From NCBI GenBank assembly GCA_021780585.1, contig JAJXYM010000335.1, forward strand, positions 1-8,383: 8,383 nucleotides of DNA. The letters run 5' to 3'. The notes beneath the pieces are model-generated. The model worked only from the letters and a program-made list of their open reading frames with translations, did no database searches and had not been told where the DNA came from. Position numbers and translations under genes: made by a program. The stretch comes from Deltaproteobacteria bacterium. GTDB taxonomy: Bacteria; Desulfobacterota; Binatia; Binatales; Binataceae. The number at the start of each line of letters is the position of its first letter. Within the stretch, counting starts at the first letter, position 1. Shown here one piece after another: positions 1-7,729 of this stretch.

Positions 1-2144
1 TCCATATCGATCGCGGCGTCGAAGCGTCGAAACAATGTCCGCATCCGGCGACTGAGTGCGGCGTGAACGTGGACGGATGCGCGCGCTATATCGAACTGGG
101 TAATCTCGTTTTTATCCAGTACAATCGCGACGCGGCGGGAAAACTCACACCGCTGCCGATGAAGCATGTCGATACGGGAACGGGACTCGAGCGGGTCGCG
201 GCGGTGCTGCAGAGCCTCGAGACCGGCGAGCTGCTCGGCAATTACGATATCGATCTGTTTCAAAAGATTATTTCCGAGATCGAATTTGTCGTAGGCGAAA
301 TCAATCAGAAACGAAAATACAGCGTCGTGCCGGAATGGGACATTTCATTTCGCGCGATCGCCGATCATGCGCGGGCGATTAGCTTTCTCATCGCTGATGG
401 AATCCAGCCGGGCAACACGGATCGCGAATATGTATTGCGCCGGCTGATGCGTCGCGCGATCCGGCACGCGCACAAGCTAGGCGTTCCGGCTAACGGCCGC
501 AGCATGGCGCTGTTGCTGACGCGCGCGTGCGCGTCGGTGGTCCGCGCGATGAGCGCGGCCTATCCGGATTTGAAGCAAAACGAATTGCGAATCCACGACG
601 TGGCGCACGCCGAGGCGCGACGCTTCGCAGAGACGCTCGAGCGCGGGCTGCAGCTTCTCGCCGAATGGCGTGAGCGGCGGCGTACAATCAAGAGCAGCGT
701 ATTCCCCGGCGACGTAGCGTTCCAATTGCACGATACCTACGGTTTTCCGCTCGACCTGACGCAGGACATTCTGCGCGAGGACGGCTTCACCGTTGATGTC
801 GAAGAGTTCAACCGGCTGATGGAGGAGCAGCGCGAACGCGGACGCGCGGCGCGCAAGGAAGAAGTCGCGCCCGAACTTATTATCAGCGGCGGAATCAAAT
901 CGCGCTTCGTCGGCGAGCGTCGCTACGAGGTCGACTCGGAAATCCTCGCAGCGAATGAGATCGGCGAAGGCCGGATCGCGATCGTCGCCGCCGAGACGCC
1001 CTTTTACGCCGAAAGCGGCGGCCAAGTCGGCGACCGGGGCGTGATCGAAACCGCGGCGGGCGCGATCGTCGAGATCGACGACACGCGCAAGCACGACGGC
1101 GCGATTCTGCACCTCGGGCGGATCCTGCAAGGCGCGGCGGGCGATTTCACGCTGGGCGCGCGGGTGAAACTCAAGATCGATCGGACGCGGCGGGACGCGG
1201 CGATGCTGAATCATTCCGCCACGCACATCCTGCATTACGCATTGCGCGAGATCGTCGGCCGCGAGGTCCATCAGGCGGGTTCGATGGTCGCGCCGGAGCG
1301 GCTGCGCTTCGACTTCAGCCATAACGGCCCGGTCGGCGAAGGCGACCTCTTGACGATCGAGGAAGAGATCAACGCGCGGATTCGCGAGAACGCCGCCGTC
1401 ACGATCGAGGAGATGGCCTACGATTCAGCGCTCAAGTCGGGCGCGCTGGCGTTCTTCGGCGACAAGTACGGGGATATCGTGCGCGTGGTCCGGATGGGCG
1501 ATTTTTCGACCGAGCTGTGCGGCGGGACGCACGTCGGACGCACGGGCGATATCGGCTTCTTCAAACTGGAGAGCGAAGGCGGAGTCGCGGCGGGCGTGCG
1601 CCGGATCGAAGCGTTCACCGGGCAGGGCGCGCTCGAAGTTATTCGTCGGCGCGAAAAAATTCTCGACGAGCTGGGGCGGAGTCTGGGCGCGCGCGATTCG
1701 GCCGCGCTCGATCGGCTGGAGAAGCTGGTCGCGCGGGAGAAGGAGCTGGAGAAGAAACTCCGCACGCTCGAACAAAAGCTGGTCGCCGGCGCGGGAGCGG
1801 CGGGCGAAGCCGAGCAGGTGCGCGAAGCGAAAGGCGTCAAGATCGTGACGCGCAAGGTCGAGGGAGTCGAGGCCAAGGCGCTGCGCGAACTGGCCGACCG
1901 GATGCGCCAGAAGCACGGTTCGGCGGTGGTCGGAATCGGCTCGGATTTGGGCGAGGGCAAGGCGGCGCTGATCGTCGCGGTGACGGCGGACCTGACGGGC
2001 AAGATCAAGGCGGGCGAGATTATCCAGCGGATCGCGCCGATCATCGGCGGCACGGGCGGCGGACGGCCGGATTTCGCGCAGGCCGGCGGCCGCGACGCCT
2101 CGCGCCTGGACGAAGCGCTGGACCGCATCACGACGCTGGTGTGA
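1..2144 (+). CDS. alaS: Alanyl-tRNA synthetase, 5'-truncated by window edge
   Basis: Charges tRNA-Ala with alanine in the cytoplasm and hydrolyses mischarged Ser/Gly-tRNA-Ala. The frame is open from base 3 and gives 713 visible residues. Full enzymes are near 870-880, so roughly 160-170 N-terminal residues, including class II motifs 1 and 2, lie outside. An in-frame GTG at 63 is an internal valine, not the start, because AlaRS similarity continues upstream of it (IDRG..., then RYIELGNLVFIQYNRD). Visible parts, numbered from base 3: class II motif 3 DTGTGLERV (about 57-65); editing-domain zinc motif HSATH (H404, H408) with its partner CGGTH (C506, H510); a charged coiled-coil linker (about 569-598); and a C-terminal DHHA1 domain with GGGRPDFAQAGG near the end. 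The segment before RYIEL has C12, H14, C19 and C26, resembling the Cys-bearing variant found in many bacterial AlaRS. The gene stops at TGA and faces the next gene convergently with 47 bp between; no clear terminator is visible there. Confidence 0.97.
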   Translation, partial: HIDRGVEASKQCPHPATECGVNVDGCARYIELGNLVFIQYNRDAAGKLTPLPMKHVDTGTGLERVAAVLQSLETGELLGNYDIDLFQKIISEIEFVVGEINQKRKYSVVPEWDISFRAIADHARAISFLIADGIQPGNTDREYVLRRLMRRAIRHAHKLGVPANGRSMALLLTRACASVVRAMSAAYPDLKQNELRIHDVAHAEARRFAETLERGLQLLAEWRERRRTIKSSVFPGDVAFQLHDTYGFPLDLTQDILREDGFTVDVEEFNRLMEEQRERGRAARKEEVAPELIISGGIKSRFVGERRYEVDSEILAANEIGEGRIAIVAAETPFYAESGGQVGDRGVIETAAGAIVEIDDTRKHDGAILHLGRILQGAAGDFTLGARVKLKIDRTRRDAAMLNHSATHILHYALREIVGREVHQAGSMVAPERLRFDFSHNGPVGEGDLLTIEEEINARIRENAAVTIEEMAYDSALKSGALAFFGDKYGDIVRVVRMGDFSTELCGGTHVGRTGDIGFFKLESEGGVAAGVRRIEAFTGQGALEVIRRREKILDELGRSLGARDSAALDRLEKLVAREKELEKKLRTLEQKLVAGAGAAGEAEQVREAKGVKIVTRKVEGVEAKALRELADRMRQKHGSAVVGIGSDLGEGKAALIVAVTADLTGKIKAGEIIQRIAPIIGGTGGGRPDFAQAGGRDASRLDEALDRITTLV

Positions 2145-2191
2145 TCGGACTAAAGACGGCGTTAACGTTGGACCTTCGATCTGAAGAAGAG

Positions 2192-2872
2192 TTAGCGCGC
2201 TGGATCTGTTGCGTCGGCCAGCCAGTTGCCTTCGTGTCTGCAACGCTCAGGATATATTTGATTGATTATCGATCCCGGCCCGCGAGTGGGGCTCAAAAGC
2301 CAAATTTTGGTGACGGTTGAGGGAATCGAGTCTCGCATTTTCCAAACGATCTCGCTTACGGAATCAGACTCGGCTCTGTCGCGCGGATCAGATTCGTACC
2401 ACAGAACGTTGTTCACGTTGAAGTGGATGATCAACGAGGTGCCTTGGGGATATCCGCACGCCGCTTCGAACTTATTTCCTAGCTGCTCTTCCAATCTCTT
2501 GATTGCGTCGGCTCTGCGTTTCTCGCAATCCGGTACATCTATGACTTTTCGGCGTGGGGGCGACTTATATTCGTCGTCTCTTTTTCGCTTGGGATCCAGC
2601 CATTCGGTGATCTCGGCAAATCCTAGCGGTTCGCCAAATTCGCCGTAGAGAGCGAAATCCGGTGGCTCTCGCTCCTCCGCAAAGATAATTCGCTGACTCG
2701 AGTTGGCGTTGTAGGCGTCGGCAAAGCGTCCCAGAACCCAGGCTTCTCGTGATTTTTTGCCGGATCCGGTCATGAACCGATCTCGATCGTCCACGCCGCT
2801 CCACCAGTTAGCGTTGCTCGATTCGCTAAAGGCCTTGGCGCGACTGTACAAATCGATGATGCGTTCGCGCAT
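2192..2872 (-). CDS. Orphan protein with PD-(D/E)XK-like signature
   Basis: 226 residues, function unknown. I place the start at the ATG giving MRERIIDLYSRAKAF. A further in-frame ATG at 2956 would add 28 residues, but they read through a GC-rich palindrome and have low-complexity composition. Only a weak AAAGAA lies before the chosen ATG, so the start is not certain. A helix with SREAWVLGRFADAYN (E43) is followed by PPDFAL (D72) and then GFAEITEW (E87, T89), i.e. D-X14-E-X-T. This order of helix Glu, PDF and E-[IV]-T-E occurs in uncharacterised proteins related to the PD-(D/E)XK nuclease fold, here with Thr where the catalytic Lys normally sits. Basic stretches follow (DPKRKRDDEYK, PPRRK, CEKRRADAIKRLEEQ), and then beta-strand-like SLIIHFNVNN and KIWLLSP. 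There is no signal peptide or membrane segment. GC is visibly lower than in alaS or nrdJ, consistent with acquisition. No methylase or toxin-antitoxin partner is adjacent. The gene is probably real; nuclease activity is inference. Confidence 0.75.
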   Translation of the reverse strand: MRERIIDLYSRAKAFSESSNANWWSGVDDRDRFMTGSGKKSREAWVLGRFADAYNANSSQRIIFAEEREPPDFALYGEFGEPLGFAEITEWLDPKRKRDDEYKSPPRRKVIDVPDCEKRRADAIKRLEEQLGNKFEAACGYPQGTSLIIHFNVNNVLWYESDPRDRAESDSVSEIVWKMRDSIPSTVTKIWLLSPTRGPGSIINQIYPERCRHEGNWLADATDPAR

Positions 2873-2897
2873 GTTCTTTATCGGCAATTCAGTAATT

Positions 2898-2926
2898 AGG
2901 GGGTCGGGAGAGACTCCCGACCCCCT
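2898..2926. repeat. Perfect 13-bp-stem palindrome, REP-like
   Basis: Arms 2898-2910 (AGGGGGTCGGGAG) and 2914-2926 (CTCCCGACCCCCT) pair without mismatch around a 3-nt loop (AGA on +). The element lies 25 bp upstream of the start of the low-GC gene and downstream of the nrdJ operon. There is no T-tract on either strand (the minus strand continues AATTACTG), so it is not a canonical intrinsic terminator, although such a stem could still halt or protect a transcript reading out of the nrdJ operon. GGGGTC/GACCCC ends are typical of REP-type palindromes mobilised by IS200-like (RAYT) transposases. That link is inference; no transposase is in the window. Confidence 0.7.
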
Positions 2927-3000
2927 GCCATCCCCGCATCCGCCGCCCCGCCGCAACCCCGGCTGAAAACGGGCCGCGCGCCCGCATTCAAATCAAATCC

Positions 3001-3086
3001 GACCCCGGAGAAGCTTTCCGCCCAACTCCCTCATCCGCCGCGCCGCCAAAAAATTCGTCCGTCCGCCGCCACGCCTCTCCGGGGCC
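3001..3086. repeat. Inverted repeat with GACCCCGGAGA arms
   Basis: Arms 3001-3011 (GACCCCGGAGA) and 3076-3086 (TCTCCGGGGCC) are complementary at 10 of 11 positions, the exception being a G/T wobble, and are separated by 64 nt. On the minus strand the left arm continues as GGGGTCGGATTTGATTTGA, reusing the GGGGTC of the palindrome at 2898-2926. An imperfect direct repeat, CCGTCCGCC(GCC)ACGCCT, lies at about 3059-3076 and again at 3102-3116. No gene is supported here. It may be a degenerate mobile-element remnant or the 3' untranslated region of the nrdJ operon. Confidence 0.4.
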
Positions 3087-3125
3087 ATCTCCCCCCGCCG
3101 CCCGTCCGCCACGCCTACGAATCGC

Positions 3126-3461
3126 CTATCCGCGACCGCCCGCCGACGCGGCCTTCCGCCCCTCCGCGAACGCCAAGTCCGCCGCGACAGGCGCGCATCC
3201 GGCCGCGACCGCCGGGCGCGACTCGCGACTGAGCCGCCAGCGATCGGCGCCGCCGGCGCGCCACGCCAGATTGTCGAACCAGAAGATGCCGTGACAACGC
3301 GCGCAGCGCATCTGCATCTGCCACGGCAGGTCGCTGGCGCAGGTCAGGGTCGCACCGCCAACCAGCCGATGGCCGCGGCCGCGCAGCGCGAGGAAATCGC
3401 GCGAGCGTTCGAGGATCGCGCGCGCCTGGATCGATCCGTCGGCAAACTCCTCCCGCCCCAT
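3126..3461 (-). CDS. Small unknown protein with CxxCH, in operon with nrdJ
   Basis: 111 residues, family not recognised. The ATG at 3461 is preceded by AGGAGG (3475-3470) at 8-nt spacing, and the nrdJ stop is only 17 nt upstream, so the two are almost certainly cotranscribed and this frame is a genuine gene. The N-terminal third is a basic helix-like stretch (QARAILERSRDFLALRGRG). The middle holds C41 and then MRCARCHGIFWFDNLAWR with C53, C56 and H57. The last 35 residues are Ala/Gly/Arg-rich and poorly structured, with a lone C89. The CARCH motif formally matches a haem-attachment CxxCH, but there is no signal peptide, so a half zinc knuckle or a redox-active dithiol is more likely. Position in the operon allows a role with the reductase, for example in tail-cysteine reduction or metal handling; this is inference. 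The C-terminal part could be poorly conserved. Confidence 0.65.
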   Translation of the reverse strand: MGREEFADGSIQARAILERSRDFLALRGRGHRLVGGATLTCASDLPWQMQMRCARCHGIFWFDNLAWRAGGADRWRLSRESRPAVAAGCAPVAADLAFAEGRKAASAGGRG

Positions 3462-3469
3462 CGCTTCGT

Positions 3470-3475
3470 CCTCCT
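3470..3475 (-). promoter_or_regulatory. Shine-Dalgarno AGGAGG of the small downstream gene
   Basis: AGGAGG on the minus strand sits 8 nt before the ATG at 3461 and starts 3 nt after the nrdJ TGA. This perfect match fixes the start of the small gene and is the main reason to accept it as real. Confidence 0.8.
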
Positions 3476-3478
3476 ACC

Positions 3479-6292
<2,814 letters not shown>

Positions 6293-6301
6293 GACTAAAT
6301 T

Positions 6302-6308
6302 CTCCCCC
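6302..6308 (-). promoter_or_regulatory. Ribosome binding site of nrdJ
   Basis: GGGGGAG on the minus strand, 9 nt before the ATG at 6292. It selects this start over the in-frame ATG at 6433, which overlaps the promoter. Confidence 0.7.
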
Positions 6309-6396
6309 AACAACCGCCCCCGCCCAACGAGTCCTGGACCGGATTGGCTCGGTAAACTGATTGCCGCCGGTTCAAGACCGCCGCCGCCACTTTCGC

Positions 6397-6416
6397 AATT
6401 CCGACAGGTCGGAATT
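6397..6416. promoter_or_regulatory. 20-bp perfect palindrome at the nrdJ start site, candidate operator
   Basis: AATTCCGAC, AG, GTCGGAATT: two perfect 9-bp half sites with a 2-bp centre. The inner end overlaps the predicted -10 of the nrdJ promoter, and the dyad centre coincides with the expected transcription start near 6405. That is the classic place for a repressor. As RNA it could also form a 5'-end hairpin. I do not recognise the cognate regulator; an Rrf2-, LexA- or GntR-type repressor would fit the size, but this is inference. Confidence 0.6.
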
Positions 6417-6440
6417 ATTCCCGGGGCGGACATGTGTCAA
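6412..6440 (-). promoter_or_regulatory. Sigma70-like promoter for nrdJ
   Basis: On the minus strand, TTGACA (6440-6435) is a perfect -35, followed by a 17-nt spacer and TAATTC (6417-6412) as -10. An AATAAT at 15-nt spacing is an alternative -10. The predicted start near 6405 gives a leader of about 112 nt before the ATG at 6292. Confidence 0.6.
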
Positions 6441-6465
6441 GCTCGAAACCCCACCTGTGGTATAG

Positions 6466-6504
6466 AATAACTTGTTAATAACACTATATCACGTTGTTGA
6501 TAAC
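6466..6504. promoter_or_regulatory. Helically spaced (A/G)ATAAC repeats, DnaA-box-like
   Basis: TTGTTAATAAC (6472-6482) and TTGTTGATAAC (6494-6504) are direct repeats 22 bp apart, and a third AATAAC at 6466-6471 is 11 bp before the one at 6477. All lie on one face of the helix. The reverse complements TTATTAACA and TTATCAACA match the DnaA consensus TTATNCACA at 8 of 9 positions. They sit about 60-100 bp upstream of the predicted nrdJ start. DnaA binding upstream of nrd genes is known in E. coli; here it is inference. Confidence 0.45.
6481..6496. promoter_or_regulatory. Partial NrdR-box-like sequence
   Basis: ACACTATATCACGTTG resembles the left half of the NrdR box (ACAC, A/T-rich core, GTGT) but its right half is poor. 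It lies upstream of nrdJ, a typical NrdR target. NrdR boxes normally occur as pairs about three helical turns apart, and I could not find a convincing second copy. It overlaps the ATAAC repeats, so it may not be an independent site. Confidence 0.25.
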
Positions 6505-6756
6505 TTTCATGGGAAAACTCCTCGGGGCGAATCCCGCTGGCTTATCTTCAGGATCAAAATTAGCAATTTTAATATTCAAATTAAGCGTTTACTGGCCCGT
6601 ACGAACCTTTGACGCGCCTCGCGCGAGAATCGGGATGCGGCCGGCGAGCGCCGAGCGGCGAACGGATTTCCGCGCGGTCGGGCTGGGAATAAAGTTTCAT
6701 CGGCGTGACCGGCGCGTTACGCGGGTCGGTCGCGGCGGCGCCGGCGAAGCGCTATC
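6505..6756. other. Gene-free region upstream of dciA with AT-rich patch
   Basis: This is the dciA-proximal part of the 464-nt divergent intergenic region. About 6541-6600 is sharply AT-rich against the surrounding GC and contains a small inverted repeat, AAAATT-AGC-AATTTT (6556-6570). Further right are a TTGACG (6609-6614) without a matching -10 and a self-complementary CTCGCGCGAG (6618-6627). No convincing dciA promoter stands out; AATAAA near 6688 is only a weak -10 candidate. A frame here with no family likeness was judged non-coding. Confidence 0.5.
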
Positions 6757-7215
6757 GTGAAGCGCATGGCGACTCCGATCCGGCGTAAATATCCGCAGCA
6801 GATCGGCGGTCCGCTGCAGGAGATCCTGTCGCGGCTCGACCGCGAGGGCCATTTCGAAATCGTCCGCCTGATGCGGCTATGGCCGGAGGTGGTGGGCGAG
6901 ACGATCGCGCGGCGCACGGAGATCGCCGGTTTCAAGTTCCATACCGCGACCGTCAAGGTTTCGGGCGCGATGTGGATTCAGGAGCTCAACCTGATGAAGC
7001 CGCAGATCATGAGCCGGCTGGCGCAGGCGCTCGGCGACGACGCAGTGCGCGAAATCCGCTTCGTGCAGGGCCGGCTCAGCCGGCGCGAACGGCCGCGCTT
7101 GCGCCCCGTGCCGCGGCCGACCCGCCATGCGATCGAACTGCCCGAACTCAAAGACCCCGAGCTGCGGCGCGCTTTCGAAAGCCTGATCGAGGCATGGGGC
7201 CGCGCCGCGCGCTAA
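6757..7215 (+). CDS. dciA: DUF721/DciA-family helicase-loading protein
   Basis: DciA (DUF721) proteins bind the replicative helicase DnaB and help its loading in bacteria lacking DnaC or DnaI; cytosolic. 152 residues from the GTG. An ATG nine bases later (6766) is an equally possible start; neither has a clear Shine-Dalgarno sequence. The domain occupies about residues 18-105: PLQEILSRL, then LWPEVVG (41-47, W42 conserved), IARRTEIAGFKFHTATVKVSG, then the family-typical W-x-x-EL pattern in AMWIQELNLMKPQI (71-84) and a closing REIRFVQG (98-105). A basic Arg/Pro-rich linker (RRERPRLRPVPRPTR) and a short helical tail follow, of the kind expected for DNA or helicase contact. It is divergent from nrdJ and stands alone, without the dnaA/recF/gyrB neighbours seen in some phyla. 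The family call rests on the motif pattern; the gene symbol is inferred from it. Confidence 0.85.
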   Translation: MKRMATPIRRKYPQQIGGPLQEILSRLDREGHFEIVRLMRLWPEVVGETIARRTEIAGFKFHTATVKVSGAMWIQELNLMKPQIMSRLAQALGDDAVREIRFVQGRLSRRERPRLRPVPRPTRHAIELPELKDPELRRAFESLIEAWGRAAR

Positions 7216-7232
7216 TTACCGCAACGCTTGTC

Positions 7233-7249
7233 CGGCGCGGTCCGCGCCG
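7233..7249. repeat. GC-rich perfect hairpin after dciA
   Basis: CGGCGCGG-T-CCGCGCCG is a perfect palindrome 17 nt after the dciA stop, folding as a 7-bp stem with a GTC loop. No T-tract follows (CTGAAACAAAC), so it is at best a non-canonical terminator or an mRNA 3'-end stabiliser. It could also be an operator for the following secreted-protein gene. Confidence 0.45.
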
Positions 7250-7303
7250 CTGAAACAAACCCGCCCGCCGCTGCGTATAGATCCGCAGGAGGCGGAGACC
7301 ATC

Positions 7304-7690
7304 ATGAAACGTTTCGTGACTCTGGCCGCGGCGGCGGCGCTGGGAATCGCGCTGGCGGTCCCGGCGCTCGCGCAGGAGGGCGGACCTGTTCCCGGCGGGA
7401 TGGCGCGGCCGCCGACCGCATACGGGCGGCATCATCCGTACGTGCGCGGCTTCGACGGCTACCTCGATAAACATCCGGACGTGGCGCAGGAGCTCAGCCG
7501 GAATCCGCGTCTGATCGACGATCCGAAATATCTCGCGAACCATCCGGAACTGCGCGATTACGCGCAAACCCATCCGCGGATGGCGCGGGCGTTCCGGCGC
7601 CATCCCGACCGCTTCATGCGGCGCGAGCACGCATACGATCGCGGCGAGAATCGCTGGGACCGCGCGCATCATCGGCCTAATTCCAACTAG
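7304..7690 (+). CDS. Small secreted protein with Xaa-Pro repeats
   Basis: 128 residues, function unknown. AGGAGG at 7287-7292 lies 11 nt before the ATG. A Sec signal peptide is obvious: MKRF, a hydrophobic Ala/Leu core, and a likely signal peptidase I site after A23 (ALA-Q). A Gly/Pro spacer follows. Residues 54-104 then carry short repeats with a polar residue before proline: H57-P58, N67-P68, D73-P74, H80-P81, H90-P91 and H100-P101, mostly 10 residues apart, with helix-like segments between (VAQELSR, LRDYAQT, MARAFRR). The tail is basic and His-rich (FMRREHAYD... to the end). There are no cysteines and no anchor, so it is probably soluble in the periplasm or outside. I associate the HP-x-L / DP-x-YL / HP-x-L pattern with small exported proteins of Acidobacteria-like and deltaproteobacterial genomes of unknown role; this is recollection only. 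Confidence 0.85.
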   Translation: MKRFVTLAAAAALGIALAVPALAQEGGPVPGGMARPPTAYGRHHPYVRGFDGYLDKHPDVAQELSRNPRLIDDPKYLANHPELRDYAQTHPRMARAFRRHPDRFMRREHAYDRGENRWDRAHHRPNSN

Positions 7691-7729
7691 GCGATCGGGA
7701 GCGATTCGCAACCGCGATCGGCAGGCGTC

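Larger units (their letters stand above)
2873..3125. other. Non-coding C-rich spacer
   Basis: This 253-nt gap lies between the start of the low-GC gene and the stop of the nrdJ-linked small gene. It contains the 13-bp palindrome, the GACCCC inverted repeat and direct repeats listed separately. From about 2921 the + strand is strongly C-biased, so a minus-strand transcript would be G-rich, including a G6 run around 3091-3096 flanked by GG and GGG runs. I found no convincing reading frame, tRNA or canonical terminator. Confidence 0.6.

Noticed and set aside
477..1322. Long open frame antisense to alaS (281 codons)
   Set aside because: Shadow frame of high-GC coding DNA: Arg/Ala/Asp-rich, no domain likeness, entirely within alaS, no ribosome site.
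3030..3060. Intrinsic terminator using the T6 run on the minus strand near 3048-3055
   Set aside because: No GC stem sits directly before the T run on that strand.
3280..3310. CARCH as a c-type cytochrome haem site
   Set aside because: The small protein has no signal peptide, distal Met/His ligand context or cytochrome fold features, so the motif match alone is not enough.
6293..6404. Cobalamin riboswitch in the nrdJ leader
   Set aside because: The leader is long enough to ask the question, but no B12-box-like sequence or multi-stem architecture is visible.
6293..6433. N-terminal extension of nrdJ to the ATG at 6433
   Set aside because: It would place the start codon inside the predicted promoter spacer and read the operator palindrome as protein. 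The ATG at 6292 has a good ribosome site and family-like N-terminus.
6518..6545. tRNA T-arm-like sequence GGGGCGAATCCCGC
   Set aside because: No acceptor stem, anticodon arm or CCA end can be assembled around it on either strand.
6494..6760. 88-codon open frame in the nrdJ-dciA intergenic region
   Set aside because: No ribosome site, no family likeness, composition shifts midway, and it runs across regulatory-looking sequence.
7253..7281. Promoter with TATAGA (7276-7281) for the secreted-protein gene
   Set aside because: The -35 is poor, and transcription would begin inside the AGGAGG ribosome site.
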